A stretch of 64,000 nt of DNA, taken from positions 2,914,001-2,978,000 of the forward strand of contig JBLDXI010000024.1 of NCBI GenBank assembly GCA_047495785.1, in the 5' to 3' direction. Shown here one piece after another: positions 54,324 through 64,000 of the stretch (its first letter is position 1; each line of letters begins with the position of its first letter). The position numbers were made by a program, and so were the translations under genes. The notes under the pieces are model-generated. The model searched no databases, had not been told where the DNA came from, and saw nothing but the letters and a program-made list of their open reading frames with translations. Source of the DNA: Lepidodermella squamata (taxonomy: Eukaryota > Gastrotricha).

Positions 54324-56194
54324 GATGGGAACGTAACTCTCGAAAAGGAAGGTGGATACAGTTTTAGCGTTAATTTGGCACTTTTTATATGCCCCGAGGA
54401 GACATTACACTAATTGGACTTCCTTAGTGTCCTATCCATTGCGAAATTAAGTAATCTAAGATGTAAACGTTAACGAATTTGTTGGAAATGCACTCTTAAC
54501 ATAAATTAGTTTTGCGTCAAGTCGGGGTCATTCTACATTCTACATCTCGCATTCATCGCATCATTCTAATTGATATTAATTTGGTAAATAGATGTCGAGG
54601 TATCAAAGAAGAAACTCGGGATTTTTGTCATCTGATTTTGAGTTTTCAAAAAGCTAAGGATGAGCCGGCGAAAAATGAAGTGAGTCCGGCGAAGCCAGCG
54701 ACCCCACGGGTTTTAGAGAGTGGCGGTTTTCGCGTTAATTAAAAAATTCAAATTCTCCGAAAATAAGCTATGAATGTCGCGGGCTCAACAAGGTCTATGC
54801 GCAGGCACGCACTTGAAACCGGCACACGACCAAGAACGCAACAACTCATGAGTCATGAGGAATCATTTTGGCGCACATAGAATTAAGTAGTAGCATGTCT
54901 GATCTTCTGAGCTTCTGACTTCTGACGCAGAAGTCACGTCAGTAATAGATTAATATGACCAGACGGATGCACAGTGAATCACGTAGTGTTCACGTGCATC
55001 AAAGCGTATGCAGTCACGCGAGCGTGCCAGCATGAGCGTTTGGCCATATCGATCTCTCACGGACAACTATTTTTTTTATCAGGTACCCCTCATAAGTTTT
55101 TTCTTGAATATGAAGTGTGTACTAACTAACAAAAACCCGAACAGAATGTATCGAAAACCGCCGAACGTAGGGGCCACTTTCATTTATTGAATGTTCGCCA
55201 CGAAGTTTTCAACCACAGCATTCGGTTTTGTTCTTCAGTACTCGTACCCCGGTAATAAATTGGTTTCGTGGCTGGATTTTCAGATAAAATAATCTTCTTT
55301 GACGCCGCCAACTTACCCACTGAATAAATCTTATTAAGATCTTCAATTTGATATCATAATCATCGAAAACGGAGCTCGGATCGCTACTCTACGCCGGCTA
55401 GAAGTAGGGTCAGTTTCCTTTCATAAAATTAGTAAGAAAATGAAAAAAAAATAAAGACGCAGAGGAGAAGAAAAAAACTACTAGTGAAATTTGGTTTTCA
55501 CCAAACGAAAATGCAGATGAAGAAAGGTATAGTACTGACTTTAATGCGATGGGAATTAGGTCTGAGGTCTGAGGTCACCGTAAGTCCGGACTGCTCCGCA
55601 GCAGCAGCCAAAGTTCTTCTCAATAGCGGTCACTCAAGATTTCGAGACACTTTGGAAGCATCCACTCTGTCAAAAATTGCACAATCTCAACATACTTCAT
55701 TATGGAACCCACTTCATACTTCATTTTTACAAGCAAAGCAGCCCATTTCGCTCGAAGTTTTGGTTCATGTGCGTGTTACGAGGGTTGAGAGTTGACCAGG
55801 TTTGGCTAGAATCGCTATCAGAAATAGTACATATCATTTTCGCGAAGAAAAAGTCGAATCGAAATTCCTTTGACCCGATGTGCAACTTTGCAGATCATTA
55901 TCAGGAATCAGGAATATAATAAGTATTGTACAGAGTGGGGAAACACAAATCATGAAAGTATGATAATGAATCACTAATTAATACGAATCTCATTTCTCAT
56001 CATACCATAGCTGCGATATCTTTTCGTTTTCATTTTCTTGGAATATATTCTTTATCATCGGCGGGCACTAGGGGGGCGTTGACTAATGCAGCACTAATAC
56101 AGCACAAAAAATTACTCTCTCAACATTAGCAGCGATTTATTTTATTGTTATAGCTGTTTTATTGTTTTGTGGTGTTGCGAAAGTTTGGATCAGG
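54324..56194. other. Intergenic sequence before RING gene T
   Basis: No supported gene. GATA-like sites occur near 55958 (TATGATAATG) and 56052 (TTTATCATC), the latter about 140 bp before gene T. AATTACTCTCTCAACATTAG (about 56110) is shared with the region before gene U. Confidence 0.45.
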
Positions 56195-58280
56195 ATGGCT
56201 AGTTCCGATAAATCGGATGATTTCCTCCAGGTATGGCTTGCAAAAAATGCGATTTTAAATGGATGTGGCTATGTGAACACAGGATTGTGTATCGCCCAAT
56301 GGCTGTGTAAACAATGTGCGTGACACACAGCCAAATGTTAGCGCGCGCCGTTTGAGTAGCCAAACACAATGTGTACGCATAGCCATTGGGCAGGCCACAA
56401 ACGCGCGTCAAATCAATTGATTCGTCAACATTCAAATCGCCGTGCTTGTTAGCATTTTTTTGCAAAAAATACTGATTTGAATTTCACGGGACCCATGCCA
56501 AAAACGAACATTCAAATACTGTATATCTACTAATTTTCGGTTTTGGAGATTTCGGACCTGTACTTTTTATTTCGGTGGATTTGAATTCGGTTTGAGAGTT
56601 GATCCTGAGAAAAAAATTCGAAATTAGTCACTTTGAAATTGATTTCAGTGCTTCGATTTCGTGTTTTTACACGCTATCGGGAGATAATCACTGCTTTAGC
56701 AGCATCAATGTCTGTTGCTTCCAATATCCTTACTACCTAAAATTGCAGGTAACACAATTTTGGCACATTTTACCCTACTTTACCATGATGAAGCTGTATT
56801 TTAGAAAAGAACAATAAATTGGCCGAATTTATTTTCGGTGATTTTGAATTCGGTGTTTCCTCAAAAACACCGAATTCAAAGATCAAACCGAAAATTAGTG
56901 ACCACCGAAAAATAGCAGATATACAGTACACTAAATTAAATAAAGTTTATTGCTATCTAACGAAAAGTTTATAAATTGTTGTGAATGTGCCAGCGAATGA
57001 AAACTACTTGAAAAAAAATAAGGCGATTCATCGAACAACTTTCATCGAGGAAACTTACAACTGAATATATGATGAAATTTACCTAAATTCGGACATCAGC
57101 TTGAGATCCTTATAGTTCAGTTCCTTGAAATTTGAATTTGAAATTGCTTAGGGTGGGGACGGAGAAGCTAGCTGACGTATAAACTATAAACCTTTTTCAG
57201 GCAGTAACTTGTTGTGTTTGTTATGGCTACTACGTCAGCCCGAAAAATATGCCAAATTGCGGACACACATTCTGCGCAGCCTGCCTTGTTGAGATCCATC
57301 AACGCAGTGGAGGAGGAACTCAGATCGAATGCCCTCTGTGCCGCGAAGTCAGTCAAGTTGGCACGGGTGGTATCGCTGCTTGGAACAAAAACATCGTCGT
57401 GGCTAATATTGCTGAAATGATACGAAAGCAGGAACAGGAGGAGAAGCCTATTGAGCCTACTGAGGCTGAGTTACGAGATCAATCACTGAAATTTGAGTGC
57501 AAACACTCTTCCAAGCAGAAACTGACCTGCTCACACTGTAATGCTGCTTTCTGCCCGAGTTGTTTAGTTGTGCACAAGGAGAAAATGAGGCAACGATTGA
57601 AGGCACTTCACGATAGGATGCTAACTACCTTTGCCAGCACGGCTAATTTGGAAATTTTGAACGAAAGTTGCTCGAAAGCAAATCGCCTTTTTGACGAGCA
57701 GGTTGCTAGAGTTAACGGGATTGCATCTGGAGTTGCAGAAATGGTAAGGTGTGAAGTCGATGAAATACTTGCCGATAAGCTTACTCAAGTGAACGGGGAA
57801 GCCCAAATCTTGAAATATGAGAATACTAAAACGCAACGAGAGGCTGTTGAGCTTGCAGAGTGGTTAACCAGTCAAGATGCAACCAGTTTGAATAGGCGAA
57901 TCCATGTTATCCTATCCGGTTCGGTTCTCGACCACAATTGCGATAACGTTTCCGAGCTTCTCATGGAGGCTGAGAAAGCTTGTCAAAAGGTATAACAGTC
58001 ACAACATTTTGCAATAGTCACGCAATTCTTGTTCTAGCTCGATACGGCGATTAATGCACCTGCTTCAGGCATCGAATTTACACCGGCATCGGCAAAAGTT
58101 GCAAGGGTTTTGACTTATTTCCGACAAGAATTGACTCTTGGGTGGCTATCAGCTTCAACTTCTTATCTGCAGCAACCGACTGATACTGAAACGATTACGG
58201 ACGGCAAGGAGGAAATCGAATCGGATGCTAGCTTCGAGTTAGTACTGGCTTCTGCATCCGACGATGATAGCGACACTTAG
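56195..58280 (+). CDS. RING/B-box/coiled-coil protein T with acidic tail
   Basis: Exons 56195-56230, 57201-57989 and 58038-58280, phase 0, 355 residues. Exon 1 is MASSDKSDDFLQ, again 12 residues and clearly related to MAKSEYSDDLKA of genes B and F. RING (TCCVC, CGHTFCAAC, CPLC), linker IAAWNKNIVVANIAEMI, B-box (CKH, CSHC, CPSC then H), coiled coil, then SVLDHNCDNVSELLMEAE. Exon 3 has FTPASAKVARVLTYFRQELT, then LGW, the same block as the LSLG region of the array, and ends in an acidic SASDDDSDT with no propeller or YVPPH. Intron 1 is 970 bp and holds a MITE. Confidence 0.8.
56519..56926. mobile_element. MITE in intron 1 of RING gene T
   Basis: CTGTATATCT at the left faces AGATATACAG at the right, both flanked by TA. 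Inside, ACTAATTTTCGG and CCGAAAATTAGT, and GGTGGATTTGAATTCGG and CCGAATTCAA, continue the inverted repeat. 408 bp. Confidence 0.75.
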
Positions 58281-58765
58281 CCAATTGTCGTGCCTGATCA
58301 CTAGAACGTCAGTTATTCCTCTGAATTTTGAATCATACGCATCAAGTTATTTGGTTCTATCGTAACATATGCAAGTCGTTCTGCCACCAATCCCGTGATA
58401 TCCTACCTAGCATTTCGCGATAACGCCAACGCTGATAACGAATAATTGATAGAGTTTCAGTTAAATTATTGTACAGTGTTGTCTGAAACTACTGCAAGGG
58501 GCGGAGTTCATTTTTTATCTTTTCAGCGAGGAGCTTAGAAACATTGAAGAGTTTCATGAATTGCGCGCTTGTGTACGCGCTTTTGGCTATTTGAACACGC
58601 GCTGCAAAACCGACTAAGACACCTCATATAAAGGCCGATCCCGGCCGATTCCTTAGATCTGTATCTCATTGAGGACTTTTTTACCATGACAAGGAAATTC
58701 AGGCACAGGAAATGCAGCAAATAAAAAATGACTGAAGAATTACAGTCTGGAACTACATCCAGAAG

Positions 58766-58953
58766 CAGTGGAACCCCGATTTCCCGTCACCTGATTTTCC
58801 GTCTGACGGGAAATCGCGACATGTAATTATTTAGGAGCGACTGGGACCCGCAGGGGGCAATTTCACGCAAAACTACCTAGATTTCCAGTCAATTTTGATT
58901 TCCCATTAGGATTTCCGTGAAACCGCAGAAGACGGGAAATCGGGGTTCCACTG
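58766..58953. mobile_element. 188-bp pogo/Tigger-like MITE
   Basis: The terminal inverted repeats are 23 bp and exact (CAGTGGAACCCCGATTTCCC at the left end). The CAGTGGAACCCCG start is typical of pogo-type elements. TA is present on the right flank only. Confidence 0.7.
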
Positions 58954-59640
58954 TATGAAGTAACAATGAAACCGTTTCAATAAATAACTTATTATTAGCA
59001 AAATAGGTGATTGTTGTGAAAGCTCAGGCCTCAAAACTGTCTATGCTAACCTATCATCCGCAGTTATTCTTAAAGGCTGTGAATCTTTTTGCTGTCTAAC
59101 CTACCTGATATCGAAAGTCAGCTGCTGTTTTCGTCTGCGATTAAAATAAAATTTCAGTTGTGGACACCAGGACACCAGGACAAACTAAACGCGGACAACC
59201 AACGGTGGAACGCTTTCCGTTCCCCCGTCATAGCTTCGTCTGTATGTAATGCCATGATAATAGTCGGACAATAAGCGGAGAGTTGAAGTTGCGTTATAAA
59301 AAATTCTCTTTCAGCACAAAAAATGTTCACATCATGTTGTCTTTTTCACCTAGTATCTAGTATATATCAGAGTTTCAACAATCATATATACCTAATAAAT
59401 AATTATCATGCAATTTCGTCTTTGAAATTCAACTCCAGAAGATTTCAATACTGCAGATATTGAAGCCCCAGTCCATTTCTCTATCCTTAATCCCGTTACG
59501 CCCTTTTGAACGCCAATGTGATGTTGCATGTGTTGCACAGAGAATTCTTTTCACCAAAGAAGGCTGATGAGAATGAACAAAATGGATGAATGATGAATCA
59601 CAAAATAAAATGAATAATTCTTTCCAGCATGCATACGTTT

Positions 59641-59731
59641 GATAACTGTGTTATCTTTCCGTCAGAAATTCTTCGGAACTAATGCGTTATCTCGCTCGGA
59701 AGGCTCAATTGGGCGTTGTCTATATATAAAG
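59641..59731 (+). promoter_or_regulatory. Inverted GATA sites and TATA box of RING gene U
   Basis: GATAAC (59641-59646) and GTTATC (59650-59655) form a close inverted pair, another GTTATC lies at about 59686, and CTATATATAAAG (about 59720-59731) is a good TATA box about 70 bp before the ATG. Confidence 0.55.
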
Positions 59732-59801
59732 AGACTGAAATGAAATTTACTCTCAACACTACCGGCGATATATTATTTTTTCTTAATTTTCGAGGATTCA
59801 G

Positions 59802-61297
59802 ATGGCTAGTTCGGATCACTCGGATGATTTCAGTCAGGTAAAGCCTCAAAAAATGAGATTTTGAATTCCGCACCTCCTAAAAACTAACAACGTTCCGAAA
59901 TTCTCTACAATTTTCCTATTATAAATACCTTTTAAATCCGCGCGCCTAATCGAACAAAATTAAGGAATGAAACTTGGCAACTGAAAAATAATAGGTTATT
60001 TGATCGGTATATAACCTGAATTAGGTTTTGTCTCGATTCTCGATCATTCTAGATGAGTACCTTTTCGGGGTTTCTATTCATGCTTTCTTGAGAAAAAAGC
60101 TGGCTGACGTATAACATTTGTTTAGACAGTGACTTGTGGTGTTTGCTATGGCTACTACCTCAACCCGAAAAATATGCCGAATTGCGGTCACACGTTCTGC
60201 GAAGCTTGCCTGGTTGAGATGCACCAAAGCAAAGGAGGAACTCAGATCGACTGCCCGGTGTGCCGAAAAGTCAGCGAAGTTGGGGCGGGTGGCATCGCTG
60301 CTTGGAACAAAAACGTCGTCGCTGCTCAAATCGCTGACATTATCCGAAAGCAGGTAGAGGAGGAGAAGCCTATTGAGCCTACTGAGGCCGAGCTACGCGA
60401 TCAATCGCTGGAATTTGAGTGCAAACACGCCAACAAGCAAAAAATTACATGCTCACATTGCAAGGCAGCCTTCTGCCAATTTTGTCTATTCGTGCATAAG
60501 GAGAAAATGAAGCAACGATTAAAAGAAATCAAAACAATGTTGCTAACCACCTATTCCAGCTCGGCTAGCTTGGAAGTTTTGAACGAAAGTTGCTCGAAAG
60601 CAAAGCGCCTTCTTGACGCCCAGATTGCTGGAGTTCACGAAATTGCTTCTGCAGTTGTAGCTATGATAAGGTGTGAAGTCGATGAAATTCTTGCCGATAA
60701 GCTTGGCCACATAATGCGGGAAGCTCAGCTCATGAAAGATGCGAAACTCAAAACGCAACGGGAGGCTGTTGAGCTTGCAAAAGGGTTGACTAGCCGCGAT
60801 GCAAGCAGCTTGAATCGGCGAATCGATGTTGTCTTATCCAGTTCGGTTCTCGACCACAATTGCGATAACCTTTCAGAGCTTCTGATGGAGGCTGAGAAAG
60901 CTTGTCAAACGGTATGAACAAAAATTAAATTATGTCATTTTTCTGACTATATTTGGTCTAGCTCGATACTGCGATTGATGCACCTGTTATAGACATCGAA
61001 TTTACACCGGCATCGGCAGAGGTTGAAAGTGTTCTGGCTTGTTTGCGACGCGATTTGACTCTGGGGTCGCTGTCAGGTGCAACTGCTTCTCGCCAGCAAC
61101 CGACTAATACCAGGACACGTGCAGTTACTGACGATGTTCTTGAATGTCTGCAGGAGTTACCTCTGGGGTTGCGGTCAGCTGCAGCTGCTCCTCGACAGCA
61201 ACCGACTAATACCCGGACGCGCTCTGATACTGAAGAGCAAATCGAATCGGATGCTCTTTTCGCGATGACGCTACTTGCTTTAAGTGACGAAGAGTGA
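59802..61297 (+). CDS. RING/B-box/coiled-coil protein U with duplicated tail block
   Basis: Exons 59802-59837, 60126-60911 and 60962-61297, phase 0, 385 residues. Exon 1 is MASSDHSDDFSQ. RING (TCGVC, CGHTFCEAC, CPVC), linker IAAWNKNVVAAQIADII, B-box (CKH, CSHC, CQFC then H), coiled coil, SVLDHNCDNLSELLMEAE. Exon 3 is longer than in T because about 40 residues are repeated: LACLRRDLTLGSLSG with RQQPTNTRTR, then LECLQELPLGLRSAA with RQQPTNTRTR again. The end is acidic (SDEE). Closest relative of T; the two differ mainly in this tail. Confidence 0.8.
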
Positions 61298-61389
61298 TTT
61301 CGCTCGCGTAATTCAGCTAATTTATTCCAAATATACCTAGGTTTGAACAGAAAATGAAAAAATGGAATTCATTTTGAGACGTCAGAAAA

Positions 61390-61660
61390 AGTCATGGGTC
61401 CCGAATGAGCGCTCTTAGGGTCGCTTGTTGGGGTGTCTTCTGTCTGACAGCTAGATAGCGATTAGTGCAGTCTCACTGACACTCCTACTCAGCCACTTTT
61501 CCCTTTTGTAATACGATGGCGCGGTCACCCACTGTCGGAGTATAAAGCTTCCTTGATGAATCACGGTCGATCCGGGTGGGGATCGAACTCGTGCCCATAG
61601 TCACCCTCGATAATCACCCTGAGGTTAAACAAAACAACCTGAGTGTCAAGTAGCGCCGGG
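61390..61660 (-). mobile_element. Candidate tRNA-derived SINE
   Basis: On the minus strand GAGTTCGATCCCCAC matches a Pol III B box, with a tRNA-like stretch before it (GGCGCTACTTGACACTCAGG) and about 150 bp of unrelated tail. It explains why the 3' flank shared with gene T is displaced by several hundred bases after gene U. Boundaries are approximate, and I see no target duplication or A-rich end. Confidence 0.5.
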
Positions 61661-61929
61661 TCAAATGTTAAATTCAAGTAATGATTCGCTACGCCAAATG
61701 AAATGCGGTATGCTGATACATATATCCAATATTTCCTCACCGGGAATGTCGCGAATTCAAGTGAAAGGAGTTACGATTTTTATCTCACGAGCTCAGAGCG
61801 CGACAGGCTGCAATTTAACCATTGAAGCTGATAACGAATCATTGACAGAGTTTCAGTCAAATTATTGTAGCCACTCTCTATATACAAATACTCTGTAATC
61901 TGCAAGAATCGCCTGCCGAAAATAATGCA

Positions 61930-64000
61930 TGTTGAAAGTTGATTAGGTTATTATTCGATATAAATACTTGATCGATATTTAATTGTTAAATATTAATATA
62001 TTATTCTCAAAACCGCATCGACGCTTATTATCGATAGCTTGTCATTAATCATTATTGTTTACTAAACAATTGTCACTATAAATAGCAGTGAATTTGAAAA
62101 TAAACTTAACTCGTATCGTCATAAAACTGGGACTTATACTCTGCTTACCAACATTGGTTATGGGCCCAGGTCGTTGCAACTAAGCTATATATTCACCGCT
62201 GCATTTTTCGCTCTATTTTGTCGTAATTTCGCTACCTACATTTTTGTGGTCATATTCATACGATGACTGACAACCACCACCACCTTAAAAGTGATCCTAT
62301 CACTCTAACTGGCGCTGATAACTGGACAGCATGGTTCAAGCAAGTTCGCATCAATCTCGTGTCGGCTGATCTCTGAGGTGTTGTTGCTGGAACCGACCCC
62401 GAACCCGACTGGGACCGCGTGGCTGCGCCGACGGTAGAACCGGCCGCGCACGTCGCTTGGTCGAAGAAGCACCTCCGCGCAACTGGTCACATGATTTGCA
62501 GTATTTCCGCGTCGATTCTAGGGCTGTTGCCTGACTCGGACAACGCTAAGACAATCATGACCGCACTCAAAGCTCGGTTTGAGAATCCTTCGACTGGTAA
62601 CGTGATGTTTTTAACTCAACAGCTTTTCACTACAACGCTGCGTGAGGGTGAATCGCTTACGAATCACCTCCATCGTCTGAGGCGAATTCGCGATCAATTG
62701 ACCGCGTTGAGCTCGAACCTGCCGGATTCTCAATATATTGTCATTATTTTGAATAGTCTTCCGGCCAGTTATAACCAGGTGGTAACGGCGCTGCGAATTA
62801 CGAAATCTCTCGATTTAACCGATGTCGAAGCTGCTTTGGCAACCGAGGATCTACGACGTCTTACGCTGAAATCGAACAAATCTAATGGAGCGAGCGGTAC
62901 GAGTTCAGACGTGGCTTTGAAAACCGGCCACGGTAAGTTCCGTAACAATAAGAAGGCCACCATGGCATGTAGGAACTGTGGTCGGCTGGGGCATTTCGAG
63001 CGCGAATGCCGGTCTCCGAAGGAACCGCAAGCGAATTCTGGCGGCAATGGTCGTCAAAACGGCGGTTACAACGGCTACAATCGCAACAATGGCAACTACA
63101 ACAACGGGCGTAATCCAGGCAAGTCGTCGGGTGGCTACTACGGTAAGCCGCGCGCCAAGATGGTGACGGACGACTACGAGGAGCACGGCGAGCGTGTCTA
63201 CAGCCTGATGGTGCACTACGACGACGAGTACGAGTCGAACGAGCGATGGGTGCTCGACTCCGGCGCTTCGCAGCACATGACGAACCAAATCTCGATGTTC
63301 TGGTCCTACGAGGAGTTACCTGAGGACAGCGAACCGGTCCGTGCGGCTGATGGAAAGCCGATGGCATGTCTTGGCATTGGTACAGTTCGGCTGGCAATGC
63401 AAGAAATCGTTTTGCTGCAAAAAGTACTGTTCGTCCCTGATTTAAAGTGCAGTTTGTTCTCTGTAGGTGCAGCCATTAAGAGCCAGGAATGTCGATTAAT
63501 TTTCGACGAAAATCGTTGTGACATTTTTGATAAGAGCAACGACAAGTTGATCGGAGCAGCTTACCTACTACGCAAGATCTTCATTCTTGATGCTGACGTG
63601 ATCCGGCCAACGAAATTCGCGGCCATCGCGGCCGAACCGATTTCTCTGTGGCACCGTCGTTTGGCGCATTGCAACGAGCAAAAATTGCGTACTATGGCGA
63701 AGCAAGTTGATGGTTTCAAAATCGACCCGAAATCGCAACTTGGTTTCTGCGAACCCTGTGTTGCTGGCAAACAGTCACGTGAACCTCATTTTTCTGTGAA
63801 GATTCGGAGCAAGCGCGTGCTGGAGCGCTGTTTCATCGATCTGTGCGGGAAATTCAGCGTCGAATCGTTCACGCGCAAGTTGTACTTCGTTTTAATTATG
63901 GATGATTACAGCCGCTGGACTCACATTCAATTTCTGGCCAAGAAATCCGACGCTATTGATGCTTTTAAACTTTTTCATACTCAGATAACCGCATATTTAA
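61930..64000 (+). mobile_element. Ty1/copia LTR retrotransposon, 5' part, cut by window end
   Basis: The LTR is probably 61930-62153 (TGTTG to CAACA, 224 bp). It is followed by GGTTATGGGCCCAG, the copia-type primer site matching an internal part of initiator tRNA. A Gag-Pol frame follows. The right LTR lies outside the window. Confidence 0.85.
62263..64000 (+). CDS. Copia Gag-Pol polyprotein, partial, with an in-frame stop
   Basis: Starts MTDNHHHLKSDPITLTGADN, the usual copia Gag opening. Codon 38 is TGA (62374-62376); beyond it the same frame stays open to the window edge. Recognisable parts: Gag helices (LTNHLHRLRRIRDQL), one zinc knuckle (CRNCGRLGHFEREC), the aspartic protease site (WVLDSGASQHMT), the GAG-pre-integrase motif (LWHRRLAHCNEQKL with CEPC) and the start of the integrase core (FIDLCGKF, VLIMDDYSRWTHI). 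The stop suggests an inactive copy unless it is a sequencing error. Confidence 0.8.

Larger units (their letters stand above)
58281..59801. other. Gap between RING genes T and U
   Basis: No gene. GATAGAGTTTCAGTTAAATT (about 58449) recurs after gene U near 61850, showing that T and U are a tandem duplication including 3' flank. A TATATAAAG box (about 59722) precedes gene U. Confidence 0.5.

Noticed and set aside
55008-55919. Several short frames before gene T
   Set aside because: No conserved features and no supported splice partners.
58600-58760. TATA-like ATATAAAGG followed by ATGACTGAAGAATTACAG, resembling a family first exon
   Set aside because: No RING exon or donor follows, and the 12-residue first-exon signature is absent.
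1-64000. CRISPR arrays, operons with ribosome-binding sites, tRNA or rRNA genes
   Set aside because: Spliceosomal introns and metazoan families exclude a prokaryote, and I saw no intact tRNA or rRNA gene; the only tRNA-like sequence is the SINE candidate.

Overview
The window is nuclear DNA of an animal. Genes are split by short GT-AG introns (many 50-65 bp, several 0.2-3 kb), and the products are typically metazoan: Kunitz domains, TRIM-like RING/B-box proteins, F-box proteins, a GABA-B-type receptor, a polypeptide GalNAc-transferase and a DNA/RNA non-specific endonuclease. Ty3/gypsy, Ty1/copia, LINE, SINE-like and many MITE-type elements fill introns and gaps. The gene mix and compact introns suggest a small ecdysozoan (a nematode or tardigrade would fit), but nothing here proves the phylum.

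Layout. 1-3.8 kb: a minus-strand secreted Kunitz gene with a TMEM59-like N-terminus. 4.4-32.3 kb: an array of plus-strand RING/B-box/coiled-coil genes. Those that look translatable are A (4467-7200), B (8218-10488), C (12441-13561), D (14397-15680), F (25965-28322), H (29815-30917) and I (31135-32256). Between them lie pseudogenes (E, G), detached 3' ends, an orphan promoter/first exon and B-box scraps. Pseudogene E carries a MITE, a 2.5 kb palindromic element, an internally deleted gypsy element and a fold-back insertion. 32.4-33.5 kb: F-box gene J. 33.8-50.5 kb: two orphan multi-pass membrane proteins (L, N), a 764-residue GABA-B-like receptor (M), a second F-box gene with repeat-filled introns (K), a double-domain secreted nuclease, a GalNAc-transferase and a small unknown gene (S). 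51.8-54.3 kb: a broken GABA-B-like pseudogene. 56.2-61.3 kb: two more RING/B-box genes of a third type (T, U). 61.9 kb to the window end: the 5' part of a copia element.

The RING family is the main feature. Each complete member has a 36-nt first exon encoding 12 residues (27 nt in pseudogene G), then one large exon with RING, linker helix, B-box and coiled coil, then a subfamily-specific 3' part: a predicted beta-propeller (A, B, F), a short tail ending in YVPPHLRK or a close variant (C, H, I), or an acidic Ser/Asp tail (T, U). D has lost its propeller. Upstream of most first exons are paired GATA motifs, inverted in the propeller type and tandem in two YVPPH-type genes. I infer a co-expressed, rapidly duplicating family of putative E3 ubiquitin ligases, perhaps with a shared tissue programme; the biological role is not shown by the sequence. 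Exon positions come from splice-site reading, frame continuity and comparison between paralogues in this window only.
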